Positions 54,601 through 62,944 are shown, numbered from the stretch's first letter. The stretch: 64,000 nucleotides of DNA from Bacteroidales bacterium (GCA_015061285.1 SUWW01000010.1:110100-174099); one strand, 5' to 3'. The notes: a model not told the origin generated them from the letters alone. Numbers and translations are program-made.

Positions 54601-56199
54601 CTCAAAGAGGGTAACGGCGATTTGACCATAAATAATAAAAACCAATACACCGGAGGCACAACTGTAGCTGGCGGCTCTCTGTCGTTGACCAAGACGGCCT
54701 ACACCTCTGGCTCGGATTATGGCAACGTAGGTGGCACCGATGCTTCTATAACTATAAAAGATGCAAAACTCATTGCAAATGGTTCACTCTATTGCAGTTA
54801 CAACATAATTATGGCAGGTACAAACGACACTATTTATGTTGGCACCAACAGCTCATTGTCGCTAACCGATGCTATCACTGCCGCTTCTACAGCCGAAGTT
54901 CATTGGGTGAAGATGGGCAACGGCTCGTTGTCGCTTGCTAATGCAATGAACGGTGGCATCTTGCATATAAAACAGGGTACTGTATATGCCGGTGAATATT
55001 CCAACAACCTAACAACGCCTCCAACGGTTTATTTCGAAGGCGGAACTCTGCGCGATGCCGATAATATCTACTCATACTCTTCTTGCGCTATCAATGCTAT
55101 TGTGACCGAGGGAACTACAAGTTATTGGTATCTCGATTCGCGTTGCGACTACTCTGGCTCTCTCACCGGAAGTGGCAAGATATATATGTATGCTACGAGT
55201 GTGCGTAATGTTGTAAATATTAATATGAGCAAATTCACAGGCACGCTCTATTCTGGTGTAAGCAAGACTGGTTCGTACGACCCTGTGTTCATATTCAAAA
55301 ACTCTAATGGTCTACCACAAGCACGCCTCAATGCTACTGGCACGTTCGACAACAATGGCACAAGCATCAAACTTGGCAATCTTGCCGGTTCGGCTACAAT
55401 GCAAGGTTCTGGCACCTACACTTTTGGCTCTCTCAACGAAGACGTGACCTTCTCGGGCAAATTCTCGGGCTGCAAGATTAAGAAAGTTGGTAGTGGCGTT
55501 TGGACGACTTCTCCGCAACCCGATGTGGCCGGCGATGTTACTGTTGAAGGCGGTGTGCTCAATATGTCTGGCTCGATGACGGCTACTACTAAGTTCTTTG
55601 GTAGCTACAATATTAGTGTCTACGATGCTACGCTTGCTGGTGTGGCTTACATCAATCAGGCGTCTATCTACGAAGGCTCTACGCTTGCTCCTGGTAACTA
55701 TACGTATACTTCGCCGTTCGAGGGCATTGTGGCTTCTAACATATATATGTACAGCGGTTCCAAGCTTCGTCTAAATATGCGTAACGGCAAGAACACCGAA
55801 AAGAGCCGTACGTATCTCTCGCTTAGCTCTCATTTGTCGTTGCAAGGTGTGACTATTGAGTTGACTTTGTCGTCAAGCTACAAGCCTGCCGAGGGCGACT
55901 CTGCTGTGTTCTGGAATGCTAAGTTGTTCCAAGCTTCTAATGTAACTCTTAATCTTCCAGAATTGCCTGCCGGTCTTATGTGGGACTCTTCCGACTTGCT
56001 TACGAGCGATGGCGTATTGCGTATTGTGAAAGATCCTGACTACGAAGAGGATCCTACTCCTGTGAATACCATCGTGGCAGACAACAAGAATGCCGATCTC
56101 AGAATATTCGACATCTTGGGTCGCTATGTTGGCACAGACAAGAATGCACTAAAGCCGGGTATATACATACAAAATGGTAAAAAGATTTTAGTGAGATAG
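51685..56199 (+). CDS. PL11 rhamnogalacturonan lyase fused to autotransporter-type repeats
   Basis: This is a secreted rhamnogalacturonan lyase that should split the RG-I backbone of pectin by elimination. I chose the ATG at 51685 (MRKILLILLVCMLASVQGFA), which gives the signal peptide and 1504 aa. Residues 20-620 are PL11: RFTDELGRGIVAVKTDEG, the calcium-binding propeller repeats GDLDGDGEMEI and VDWDGRDEIVFGS, and FQGDIFGDWREEVIMRD near 540. From about 700 to 1400 come beta-helix-like repeats of the autotransporter-associated type: LIKQGDGRLVLPKNTHTYTG, then LLKEGNGDLTINNKNQYTGG, with a weaker third near 1080. The end is a Por-type tail (ILGRYVGTDKNALKPGIYIQ). Most PL11 proteins are about 600-650 aa, so the C-terminal 850 residues are an unusual addition. 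It is monocistronic. Confidence 0.87.
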   Translation: MRKILLILLVCMLASVQGFAQRFTDELGRGIVAVKTDEGVFVSWRITANEYYDVKYNLYRDGEMVNTKPLEVSNFVDTKGTAASTYTVAPIVKGIEGAQSAAASVLSTDYLVIPKATRISNDGKTDITANYSPNDATIGDLDGDGEMEIIVKQNNNVDEAAGFPSSSIDYDRIEVYKLDGTLLWWIDCGPNLADFQHNETNIAVYDWDMDGKAECVMRAADGTKIHAANGEVYTIGDPSKVYRSGYNTSAIFVHDGDEFLVYMNGETGVPYYTGEYPLKRLEAGETSLESAWGDGYGHRSTKHFFGAPYFDGKHPSLFLARGIYTRHKMIAYDINPSTHELTVRWNWTCNTAGSPWYGQGYHNYAVADVDWDGRDEIVFGSMVIDDNGKGLSTTGLGHGDAEHVGDFDPYKHGSEIYACNEDAPDNNYRDATTSKIYYRQISGNDDGRSICGNFTNDVFGAIGKSGHDSFISCVAADHVDGVNGSGVSVNFRIYWDGDLLEESFDGSNGAGSAGCVYKYNVGAIKTFSNTRVNNSTKATPCFQGDIFGDWREEVIMRDVDNNMRIQFTTYPTEWRNYTLLHDHQYRNAMVWQMNGYNQPPHVSYFLGEVEGITIAPPPLTTSGRTHIDAGGSISSLNNDEHILLDETGDASYTISGECAPYILTDNAPSWVQGNDDNDNITYTTYTHTITGDGVLSGSMRLIKQGDGRLVLPKNTHTYTGETNVWAGTLEFDGKLAASPVWLNRFATLESNGGEFVRAVTADFGASISPAGENAEGVINIDTLVLNFGAQLTLDLYADGLTADKIVAKKLVLNALDNDAFPLDDKNPIINLVLHYVAGANSMAAGDYLVGEIGEIEGDLTKVKIDGRDGNKVTLVYTDKKLYLHVDELREASTIYWTGSESNIWDLANTANFVDADGNATVFVKGDKVIFNDDAVNVNVKLAEALMPSAVVFSNNKLNYSLSGNSIIGSTSLLKEGNGDLTINNKNQYTGGTTVAGGSLSLTKTAYTSGSDYGNVGGTDASITIKDAKLIANGSLYCSYNIIMAGTNDTIYVGTNSSLSLTDAITAASTAEVHWVKMGNGSLSLANAMNGGILHIKQGTVYAGEYSNNLTTPPTVYFEGGTLRDADNIYSYSSCAINAIVTEGTTSYWYLDSRCDYSGSLTGSGKIYMYATSVRNVVNINMSKFTGTLYSGVSKTGSYDPVFIFKNSNGLPQARLNATGTFDNNGTSIKLGNLAGSATMQGSGTYTFGSLNEDVTFSGKFSGCKIKKVGSGVWTTSPQPDVAGDVTVEGGVLNMSGSMTATTKFFGSYNISVYDATLAGVAYINQASIYEGSTLAPGNYTYTSPFEGIVASNIYMYSGSKLRLNMRNGKNTEKSRTYLSLSSHLSLQGVTIELTLSSSYKPAEGDSAVFWNAKLFQASNVTLNLPELPAGLMWDSSDLLTSDGVLRIVKDPDYEEDPTPVNTIVADNKNADLRIFDILGRYVGTDKNALKPGIYIQNGKKILVR

Positions 56200-56233
56200 A
56201 AAAGAGAAATATTTGGGGGACATAAAAACTGTT

Positions 56234-56269
56234 CAGGGTGAGGCTGCGATAGTCTCACCCTGTTTTTTT
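56234..56269 (+). terminator. Terminator of the PL11 gene
   Basis: CAGGGTGAG (56234-56242) pairs with CTCACCCTG (56254-56262) and is followed by T7. On the opposite strand a TTTTTAT run lies 5 bases past the stem, so it may also serve the rpoN operon. Confidence 0.92.
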
Positions 56270-56327
56270 ATGTATAAACGTGGCGACTCAAAAGTTGAGT
56301 CTTCTCATAAGTAATAAGAGTATAACT

Positions 56328-57887
56328 TTAGAGCGACAGCCTTTTCACTGCCGAAACTATTTCGGAGGCTTCTATTGGCTCACACTCTTTGTGAGACGCA
56401 ATTATCTCTATCTTGTCGCTGATGTTGTGTAGAGCACCGCGCAGAGCCAACTTTCCTAAGATGTAAACAGCTGCAGAATGGCCCTTTTCATTGTCGATAA
56501 TCATTAGTCGTTGAGTGCGTTCGAGCGATTTTTCAATAACATGTTCCGTGTCGAAGGGATGCAACGAAGCTAAGCTTACCACGTCGCAATTAATATCATT
56601 CTGGCGGAGTAGCCCTGCGGCATCGAGTGTGGGTGTTACGTTGCGGCCAAAGCATAGAAGAGTGGCAAAATTGCCCACAGTCTCTATGTATGCACTGCCA
56701 ATTTTTATGTCGTGGTTTATGTTGTCGTCGAACGAGAATGCAGGCAACACTACAGCTGCAGCTCTCTGCGCGCATAGTTGGCGCACTATTTCGTTTTCTT
56801 GATTAATAGTGGCTGGGAGCACTATGTCTATTTCAGGCGAAAGAGTCAAGAGCTTCGATATGCGATAGTCGGTGGTGCGCACAAGCAGTGTTTCGTTGTT
56901 CCAATTGGCTTGAATCACACTTTTCGCCGTAGCATCGACAAGCGGATATTTGCCTTGGCAAGCCATTCCTACTGCGCGGTCTACAGGACAGATTTCGTCG
57001 TCGATAACTATTATGTTTTCAGAGTCTTTCGACAATTCATCGAACACGTTTATGCGTCGGCGTTGCTCCTTCATAGGAGCCATTTTTACAAGAGAACCGT
57101 AGTATGCCTTTTTGTAAGCAGCTTCAACTTTCTGCCTTATGTCGTTGCGCATTTCGGTAAGTTGCTGGCTCTCGGCTATTTTGCGCTCGCTCATCCATGA
57201 GGCCATGCTCTGAACATCGTCGTCGGCACTTTCGACAAAAGTCACCGAAGGGCATTGGCGCGAACGAGCTACACTGATTTGTTGCTCAAAGGTGTGGCAG
57301 ATGGCAGCAAAGTCGCCACCTCTGACGGTTTGAACTTGCAGAGCATTGCCGTTTTTGCTCACCATGCTGAAGCCCGAGAGTTGGCGTTTAAGTGTGCTCA
57401 CGGTGCGTTCGTCTGTAGTGTTCCATACCACAATGCACATTGGCAATTTGTGCTGAACCGACATACTTATAGCCTCAAAAAATCGACCATCGTTGGTTGT
57501 GCAACCATCTATGCTACACATCACTACGTTGTGCCCATTTGCGTCCATATTCATAGCCATAGCCATTCCGAGGGCTTTGGGGAGATTCGATGTGGTGGAA
57601 AGCGAATAGTTGTCGCTCGATGAGGCGTAATAGTTTTCAAAAAACTCGTTGATGTTTATGCTGCCACGCGCGAGTTGTAGAGTCAAATCGATGCCCGAGG
57701 CGAACACTTCATCGTGGTCGGTAAGGTAGCGAGCCAATTCTACCTGCGCCACGTCGTTGCGTGCTGTGATGTGGCGCGCATTGCCGCTAAGGCTTACCAC
57801 TCGGCGAAGTTCGGCTCCCAAAAGTGCTCGTTTGTAGTCGTAGACCACCAATTCGCGAAATTGCTCTATGCTGTTTATCTGCTCCAC
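56328..57887 (-). CDS. Degenerate thiamine-diphosphate (2-oxoacid dehydrogenase E1-like) protein
   Basis: The protein has the layout of a fused E1 alpha-beta or transketolase-like enzyme but lacks key parts. Residues 95-200 match the cofactor-binding domain, yet the motif that should start GDG reads SIDG (residues 125-128), and the Asn that follows about 15 residues later (EALN in relatives) is Ser in EAIS (138-141). The pyrimidine-binding domain is reduced to about 90 residues (285-375: IIVIDDEICPVDRAVGMAC) with no catalytic His or obvious Glu. The C-terminal transketolase-like domain is better kept (VGNFATLLCFGRNVTPTLDA, then LMIIDNEKGHSAAVYIL). Length 519 aa against about 650-690 for fused E1. 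It is the last gene of the rpoN-ispD operon, 8 bases after ispD. It is probably not a normal E1; its role is unknown. Confidence 0.65.
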   Translation of the reverse strand: MEQINSIEQFRELVVYDYKRALLGAELRRVVSLSGNARHITARNDVAQVELARYLTDHDEVFASGIDLTLQLARGSININEFFENYYASSSDNYSLSTTSNLPKALGMAMAMNMDANGHNVVMCSIDGCTTNDGRFFEAISMSVQHKLPMCIVVWNTTDERTVSTLKRQLSGFSMVSKNGNALQVQTVRGGDFAAICHTFEQQISVARSRQCPSVTFVESADDDVQSMASWMSERKIAESQQLTEMRNDIRQKVEAAYKKAYYGSLVKMAPMKEQRRRINVFDELSKDSENIIVIDDEICPVDRAVGMACQGKYPLVDATAKSVIQANWNNETLLVRTTDYRISKLLTLSPEIDIVLPATINQENEIVRQLCAQRAAAVVLPAFSFDDNINHDIKIGSAYIETVGNFATLLCFGRNVTPTLDAAGLLRQNDINCDVVSLASLHPFDTEHVIEKSLERTQRLMIIDNEKGHSAAVYILGKLALRGALHNISDKIEIIASHKECEPIEASEIVSAVKRLSL

Positions 57888-57895
57888 TTCTATTT

Positions 57896-58564
57896 CTATT
57901 TAGCCATCAACATTTCGGCATAAACCAAATCGTCGGGAGTGGTCAGTTTGATATTTTCTTTATTGCCATCTACCAGCGTTACGGTGTGTCCTGCGGCTTC
58001 TACCACGCTTGCATCGTCGGTGAAGAGGTCGGAGTAGGGCTGTTGGTAACTATTGGTAAGTATGTCGTATCTAAACACCTGTGGCGTTTGCACCATGCGC
58101 ACTTGCGCTCTGTCGACAGCGTGCGACGTCCCATTCTCGTCGACGAAACGTACCGATTCTACCGAAGGCATAACGGGCACTGCTGATCCGTGTTGCGTGG
58201 CACTATCGAAGCATCGGTCTATTGTGGCAGTGCTTACCAAAGGTCGCACACCATCGTGCACGCCAACTACATCGGCATCTTTTATGGCTGATAATCCGTT
58301 TTTTACGCTATGAAAACGTGTTTCGCCACCAGACACAATATCGTGTTTTATATCTATATGATATTCGGCTGTCAATTTATGCCAGTATGCAATTTGCGAT
58401 TGTGGCAGCACAAGCACTATTTGCATTTGTGCATCGTAGGTATGAAAACGTTCTATTGTGGTTGCCAAAACGGGTTTACCACCTACTATAAGGAATTGTT
58501 TGGGAATGTCGGTGCCCATGCGTTTGCCTGAGCCGCCGGCCACTATAACTATTGCTCGTTTCAT
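57896..58564 (-). CDS. ispD: 2-C-methyl-D-erythritol 4-phosphate cytidylyltransferase
   Basis: IspD makes CDP-methylerythritol from MEP and CTP in isoprenoid synthesis. The nucleotide-binding start AIVIVAGGSGKRMGTDIPKQ at residues 4-23 has the conserved Gly-rich loop, Arg and Lys. VGVHDGVRPLVS near 100 is the other strong signature, and QTPQVFRYDIL near 155 and FTDDASVVEAAG near 178 complete the site. Length 222 aa is normal. It lies 8 bases after the PAP2-like gene and 8 bases before the E1-like gene, so all are one transcript with rpoN. Confidence 0.95.
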   Translation of the reverse strand: MKRAIVIVAGGSGKRMGTDIPKQFLIVGGKPVLATTIERFHTYDAQMQIVLVLPQSQIAYWHKLTAEYHIDIKHDIVSGGETRFHSVKNGLSAIKDADVVGVHDGVRPLVSTATIDRCFDSATQHGSAVPVMPSVESVRFVDENGTSHAVDRAQVRMVQTPQVFRYDILTNSYQQPYSDLFTDDASVVEAAGHTVTLVDGNKENIKLTTPDDLVYAEMLMAK

Positions 58565-58572
58565 GAATGTGG

Positions 58573-59181
58573 CTAAAAAATAGTCATCATATACATAGCA
58601 CTAAAGCCAAGCACAAAACCGCCCACAAGTTGAAGTGGTGTGTGTGCTTGTACGTATAGTCGTGCCCACGCCACAAAGCCTGTTATGGCAAACACTGCCA
58701 TGGCTTCGCGGTAGAAATCAATACCATTCGACATGCCTACTATGTATGTAAATACTACCAATGCTCCGCAAGCTATCATGTGCAGACTGATGCGCCAAAA
58801 AGGCGTTACTATGCAGGCTACTATTGTCGACACACATTGGGCTTGCACCATACGTATGATGGGCATCGGCACAGCAACGTAGGAGGTTATGAAGTGATAG
58901 GTGATTATCGATGATATGGCGGTGAAGACGAGTGGTATCATTCTGTCGCGCGTCTCCGTCATGTCGAGTCCTTTGAAGTTGTGTTTTATGTAGAGCAACA
59001 CAACGGATATAAGAGGCAAAAGACTTATGCCAAGACTTACGTAGAGCGTAGTAACGACCTTATATGAGGTAGGCAATACGCACCACATGGTGTTCCCCCA
59101 CAATACGTATATCACTGCATATATCGTAAGCAGCAATGGGTGTAGTAGGGCCGTTATTAGGTAGGCTATTTTTTGCAACAT
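58573..59181 (-). CDS. PAP2-like integral membrane protein
   Basis: This is a membrane protein with about six hydrophobic segments in 202 aa. The C-terminal part reads ARLYVQAHTPLQLVGGFVLG, which keeps the R-x5-H spacing of the third PAP2 phosphatase motif but has Gln in place of the Asp and lacks the usual leading Ser. The cytoplasmic loop has ETRDRMIPL, where the first PAP2 motif would be. It is therefore related to PAP2 phosphatases but the catalytic set is incomplete. It lies 5 bases after rpoN. Conserved neighbours in this order suggest an envelope role, which is inference. Confidence 0.65.
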   Translation of the reverse strand: MLQKIAYLITALLHPLLLTIYAVIYVLWGNTMWCVLPTSYKVVTTLYVSLGISLLPLISVVLLYIKHNFKGLDMTETRDRMIPLVFTAISSIITYHFITSYVAVPMPIIRMVQAQCVSTIVACIVTPFWRISLHMIACGALVVFTYIVGMSNGIDFYREAMAVFAITGFVAWARLYVQAHTPLQLVGGFVLGFSAMYMMTIF

Positions 59182-59186
59182 GTTTT

Positions 59187-60650
59187 TTATAGTTCTTTTC
59201 TCAGTCGTGCCACAGGAATACCAAGTTGTTCACGATATTTGGCCACTGTTCGGCGTGCAATGTTATACGATTTTGCCGACAAAATTTCCATCAATTTTTC
59301 ATCGGTGAGTGGATTGCGCTTGTCTTCGTTAGCTACACTCTCGGCCAAAATAGATTTCACTTCTCGTGAACTAACGTCTTCGCCTTCAGCACTTTGTATG
59401 CCTTCGCTGAAGAAGTATTTTAGTGGATATATGCCAAATGGCGTTTGTACGTATTTGCTATTCGAGACGCGCGAAATGGTAGAAGCATCAAGATCGGTCA
59501 TCTTGGCTATGTCTTTGAGGATCATAGGTTTCAACTTCGTCTCGTCGCCATCGATGAAGTAGTCGCCTTGATATTTGAGTATGGCGTCCATGACGAGGTT
59601 TAGTGTGTTGCGGCGTTGCTTAATGGCATCGATAAACCATTTGGCGGCATCGAGCTTTTGGCGTACAAATGTTATTGCCTCTTTCTGCTCACGCGTTTGG
59701 TTCTCTTTGTTTTTCACGTAGCCTTCGAGCATGTCGGTGTATCGGCTACTTATGCGCAATTCTGGTTCGCTGCGACGGTTGAGGTGAAACGAGAGCTTGT
59801 TGTTTTCATATTCCACTATGAAATCGGGTATGATATGTTGAGCTGCTTTTACCAATGTGCCACTATACGCGCTGCCGGGTTTGGGGTTGAGTCGCAATAT
59901 CTCCTCAATGGCATCTTTCATGTCCTCGTTGTCGGTTATTCGCAGACGTTTAATGATGCGGTCGAAGCGCTTATTGGTGAAGTCGTCGAAGCATTCGTTT
60001 ATTATGCGATATGCTAAGCCGTTTATTGGATCTTCAAGGTTGCGTGTACGCAACTGAAGCAGCAGGCATTCTTGCAAATTTGATGCGCCTACACCAGCGG
60101 GGTCGAGTTGTTGAACCACTTTCAGCACGTGTTGCACCTCTTCGTCGGCAATCTCTTCGTTGGTCGAGAACGACATGTCGTCGGCAATCTCTTGTGGCGT
60201 GCGGCGCAAGTAGCCATCTTCATCGATGTTGCCTATTATGTAGTGTGCTATCTCAAGTTGATGCTCGTTGAGGTCTTGCAAGCCTATTTGCTCTTCAAGG
60301 TGTTCGTAGAACGACATGCCTTCCGTCATCTGCACTTCGATGGGTTTATCGTCGGCCGAGAAATTGTTTGCTTGCAGTTTGTAGGCTGGAGTCTCCTCCA
60401 TTTGCAGATACTCCTCAATGGTGGCGTCGCGGTCTTCACGCTCTTCTGGCACCTCATCTTTGGTCTCTTCCTCTTCGTCGGTGTCGCGTCCGCCTTGTTC
60501 CGAATCTACTTCGAGCACAGGGTTGTTGACCATCTCTTCTTTTATTCGCTGCTCCAACAGAGCTGCGGGCACCTCTATCAACTTCATCAGTTGTATTTGC
60601 AGCGGCGACAACTTCTGCTGCATCTTTTGCTGTAGACTTTGACTGAGCAT
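59187..60650 (-). CDS. rpoN: RNA polymerase sigma-54 factor
   Basis: Sigma-54 directs RNA polymerase to -24/-12 promoters and needs an AAA+ activator. The N-terminal activator-binding region is Gln/Leu-rich (SQSLQQKMQQKLSPLQIQL). An acidic stretch at about 55-85 (DTDEEEETKDEVPEEREDRD) is region II. The core-binding domain follows to about 300, then the helix-turn-helix near 370-390 (DIAKMTDLDASTISRVSNSK) and the RpoN box ARRTVAKYRE near 467. Length 487 aa. No sigma-54 activator gene is in the window. It is the first gene of the four-gene operon and has a promoter box at 60683-60690. Confidence 0.97.
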   Translation of the reverse strand: MLSQSLQQKMQQKLSPLQIQLMKLIEVPAALLEQRIKEEMVNNPVLEVDSEQGGRDTDEEEETKDEVPEEREDRDATIEEYLQMEETPAYKLQANNFSADDKPIEVQMTEGMSFYEHLEEQIGLQDLNEHQLEIAHYIIGNIDEDGYLRRTPQEIADDMSFSTNEEIADEEVQHVLKVVQQLDPAGVGASNLQECLLLQLRTRNLEDPINGLAYRIINECFDDFTNKRFDRIIKRLRITDNEDMKDAIEEILRLNPKPGSAYSGTLVKAAQHIIPDFIVEYENNKLSFHLNRRSEPELRISSRYTDMLEGYVKNKENQTREQKEAITFVRQKLDAAKWFIDAIKQRRNTLNLVMDAILKYQGDYFIDGDETKLKPMILKDIAKMTDLDASTISRVSNSKYVQTPFGIYPLKYFFSEGIQSAEGEDVSSREVKSILAESVANEDKRNPLTDEKLMEILSAKSYNIARRTVAKYREQLGIPVARLRKEL

Positions 60651-60682
60651 GTTTTATATTTTTTTTGTTTATACGTATCTAA

Positions 60683-60690
60683 CAAAGGTA
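60683..60690 (-). promoter_or_regulatory. -7 box before rpoN
   Basis: Minus-strand TACCTTTG matches TAnnTTTG exactly, 33 bases before the rpoN start. A palindromic ATACGTAT lies between the box and the start, and again at 60748. Confidence 0.6.
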
Positions 60691-60776
60691 CGCAATATTA
60701 ATTATTGATGCGTCGTTTGTAATTATTTAGCAATTATATGATGCTTATACGTATGTATATACGTAACTACATATAC

Positions 60777-60810
60777 AAAAAATCCCTCGCCACAGTGACG
60801 CAGCGAGGGA
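60777..60810 (-). terminator. Terminator of the tail-fibre-like gene
   Basis: On the minus strand TCCCTCGC (60810-60803) pairs with GCGAGGGA (60790-60783) around a 12-base loop and is followed by T6. It lies 26 bases past the stop at 60836. Confidence 0.9.
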
Positions 60811-60835
60811 ATGATATTATGTATGATATTAGATA

Positions 60836-62944
60836 TTATAAATCACGAACTAGGCGGACAAAACCACCAACTTCCTTTGATTCTTTATATGTGCCTGTCC
60901 CTGGTTTCAAAGGATCAACCGCATAACTTGAATACGTGTTATAATCGGTTGAAGACCAATAAAAGGCTTTATTATCATCTCCTGCCTTATTATTGTAACT
61001 ATATCCGAATGCTATGCCATTATACTCAACGCTACTTCCAAAATCGCCTTTAGCCAAGATGGTTGCGTGGCCTCTGTATGAAGGCAAGAATACTACACCA
61101 TACTTCTTTTCAAGATCTTTCAATTGAGCATCACCAAGAACTGCATAGTTTGTTGTCCCAACAGCATTCTTTACGCGTGTCGTTGCTGTTCCGTTATCAT
61201 CTACAGATACCTCTTCCCAATTGTCAGGAAGTAGTAATAAACCTTTTACTGAACTACTGTTAGATGTGATAGCGATTTGAGCCAAACAACGTTTGTAGGA
61301 TGCTCTTGGTCGGCTTCTTAGCAGATAGTCCCATTCTGCTTCTGTAAGAGTACGCCAAACGCCAGCTTTATTTTCGCCATTGGTAATAGCATTGTAAACG
61401 CCCCAATCGGCATTTGGTTTCGAGCTTGACATATCGCCACCTACGTATAGTGTTTGGTTCGCCGCAATTAAGCGGTATTCGTTATTGTATGTATTATTTA
61501 CATATACACATAATGGACTATATACGTTTTTACCATTGTTCCATCCACTTGTTGCCCACCAAAATAGATCGGTCTTTTTATTACTTCCAATTTCGTATTT
61601 TTTAGGTGTTGTACTTGAATTGACGCAAGTTTTATCTACAGTATTATATTGTTCTTCTGCAAAGCTCCATTGTTTACTATTATAATTATACTGCAAGTTG
61701 CCTTTCGAGAATGCAACCTTCTTAGAAGCTGAAACTGAGTATTTTGCTTCAATTTCACCTTCCATAGAGAGGAACGTTATTTTGTCATTTATAAGTGCAT
61801 CTACTTCCGATTTGGTGTAAACTTTCTCGCTCTTTACATAACGCTCGTCTGATTCGGCTTTGGTATACGCGTCGGTCTTAAGCGCATATTTATCATCCGA
61901 TTGCTTTTTTGTGTAATAATTACTTAGTGCATTAGCCGTTATGTATTCAGCATCGTTTTCGAGTTCGCTTACTTTGGTAGGTATATCACTAATAGTTGCG
62001 TAGCCTTCAAGCGATTGGTGCGCTGTAAGTACAGTAGCCGAAGTGCCTTTTTTCAGTTGAATGGTGGCTTTGTCGGCATTAGCACCAGTGCCAGGCGTAA
62101 TGGTCATATCAACTTTGTCGGCTTTGCCACTGATGTCTTGGTGTGCGGTAAGGTATTCAGCGTCGTTTTCGAGTTCGCTTACTTTGGTAGGTATATCATT
62201 AATAGTAGCATAGCCCTCAAGCGATTGGTGAGCGGTAAGTACAGTAGCCGAAGTGCCTTCCTTCAGTTGAATGGTAGCTTTGTCTGCATCATCGCCAGCG
62301 GTGATGGTCATTTCAGATTTGTTGGCTTTGCCAGAAATGTCTTGGTGTTCGGTGATGTAGTTGGCGTCGTTTTCGAATGCGCTAACCTTAGTAGGAACGG
62401 TTGGAATGGCGTCTTTCTTAGCGTACTCAGCGAGAAGAGCCTCCACGTCGGCTGTTTTTACGAAGTTGAGCAACTTTTGCACGTCCTCATTGCTAAGAGC
62501 CGCAGCAATTGCTTTTGTATCTATGTTGCCCGCGTTAGCTGCATAAAAGGCAAAAGGAACGCTGAGCAATTGAGCAGTGTCGGAGCCGTATGGCGTTTGT
62601 GTAGCTATTTTGTAGGTTGCTCCTTGAATAGCCCAATTGAATTCTGAGAACTGCAGACTGCTTGAACCTTGTCCGATGACGAGGGTAAAGAGACCATTCT
62701 CGTTCGTTTTCACTGTGTGTGTTTCGGTATATTCGCTTGCTGTTGTTCCGTTAGCGAGTTCGGCACTGATGGTTATTTGCACTTCAAACTCTTCGTTTGC
62801 CGCAATAATGTTGCTGCCATCGCGCACAACAGCCTGATAACTTATGCCTTGTGGCACATTAGTGATGTTTGCCGACAGGTTAAACTGCGCGAAAGATGCT
62901 ACTGTCAAAAGCATAAGCAGTAGCGAAATAGTAAATCTTCTCAT
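60836..62944 (-). CDS. Surface protein with tail-fibre-like repeats
   Basis: This is a secreted protein of 702 aa with a signal peptide (MRRFTISLLLMLLTVASFA). Residues 30-145 match a common Bacteroidota N-terminal domain (PQGISYQAVVRDGSN, LLSVPFAFYAANAGN). Residues 185-355 carry 68-70-residue repeats containing TKVSELENDAEYLTAHQDIS and TSATVLTAHQSLEGYATI, like the shafts of phage tail fibres. These are followed by YTKAESDERYVKSEKVYTKS, another fibre-like motif. The C-terminal domain from about 405 has VAFSKGNLQYNYNSKQWSFA, FWWATSGWNNG and GVWRTLTEAEWDYLL, a globular domain often seen in Bacteroidota surface proteins. It is the second gene after the Por-tailed protein, 37 bases apart. It may be an adhesin; that is inference. 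Confidence 0.75.
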   Translation of the reverse strand: MRRFTISLLLMLLTVASFAQFNLSANITNVPQGISYQAVVRDGSNIIAANEEFEVQITISAELANGTTASEYTETHTVKTNENGLFTLVIGQGSSSLQFSEFNWAIQGATYKIATQTPYGSDTAQLLSVPFAFYAANAGNIDTKAIAAALSNEDVQKLLNFVKTADVEALLAEYAKKDAIPTVPTKVSAFENDANYITEHQDISGKANKSEMTITAGDDADKATIQLKEGTSATVLTAHQSLEGYATINDIPTKVSELENDAEYLTAHQDISGKADKVDMTITPGTGANADKATIQLKKGTSATVLTAHQSLEGYATISDIPTKVSELENDAEYITANALSNYYTKKQSDDKYALKTDAYTKAESDERYVKSEKVYTKSEVDALINDKITFLSMEGEIEAKYSVSASKKVAFSKGNLQYNYNSKQWSFAEEQYNTVDKTCVNSSTTPKKYEIGSNKKTDLFWWATSGWNNGKNVYSPLCVYVNNTYNNEYRLIAANQTLYVGGDMSSSKPNADWGVYNAITNGENKAGVWRTLTEAEWDYLLRSRPRASYKRCLAQIAITSNSSSVKGLLLLPDNWEEVSVDDNGTATTRVKNAVGTTNYAVLGDAQLKDLEKKYGVVFLPSYRGHATILAKGDFGSSVEYNGIAFGYSYNNKAGDDNKAFYWSSTDYNTYSSYAVDPLKPGTGTYKESKEVGGFVRLVRDL
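61943..62360 (-). repeat. Tandem direct repeat of about 210 bases inside the tail-fibre-like gene
   Basis: GTATTCAGC(A/G)TCGTTTTCGAG begins at 61943 and again at 62153, 210 bases apart, and a partial third copy begins near 62357. The first two units are very alike over their first 110 bases. They encode 68-70 residues each. Confidence 0.8.

Noticed and set aside
56285..56301. GACTCAA-AAG-TTGAGTC hairpin past the E1-like gene
   Set aside because: It has a three-base loop and no T-run on the minus strand, and lies next to the stronger terminator at 56234; no separate role can be supported.
60660..60770. Repeated palindrome ATACGTAT near rpoN, also seen before ilvB, before dnaE and after leuA
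   Set aside because: The sequence is short, AT-rich and in varied positions relative to genes, so chance is likely without genome-wide counts.
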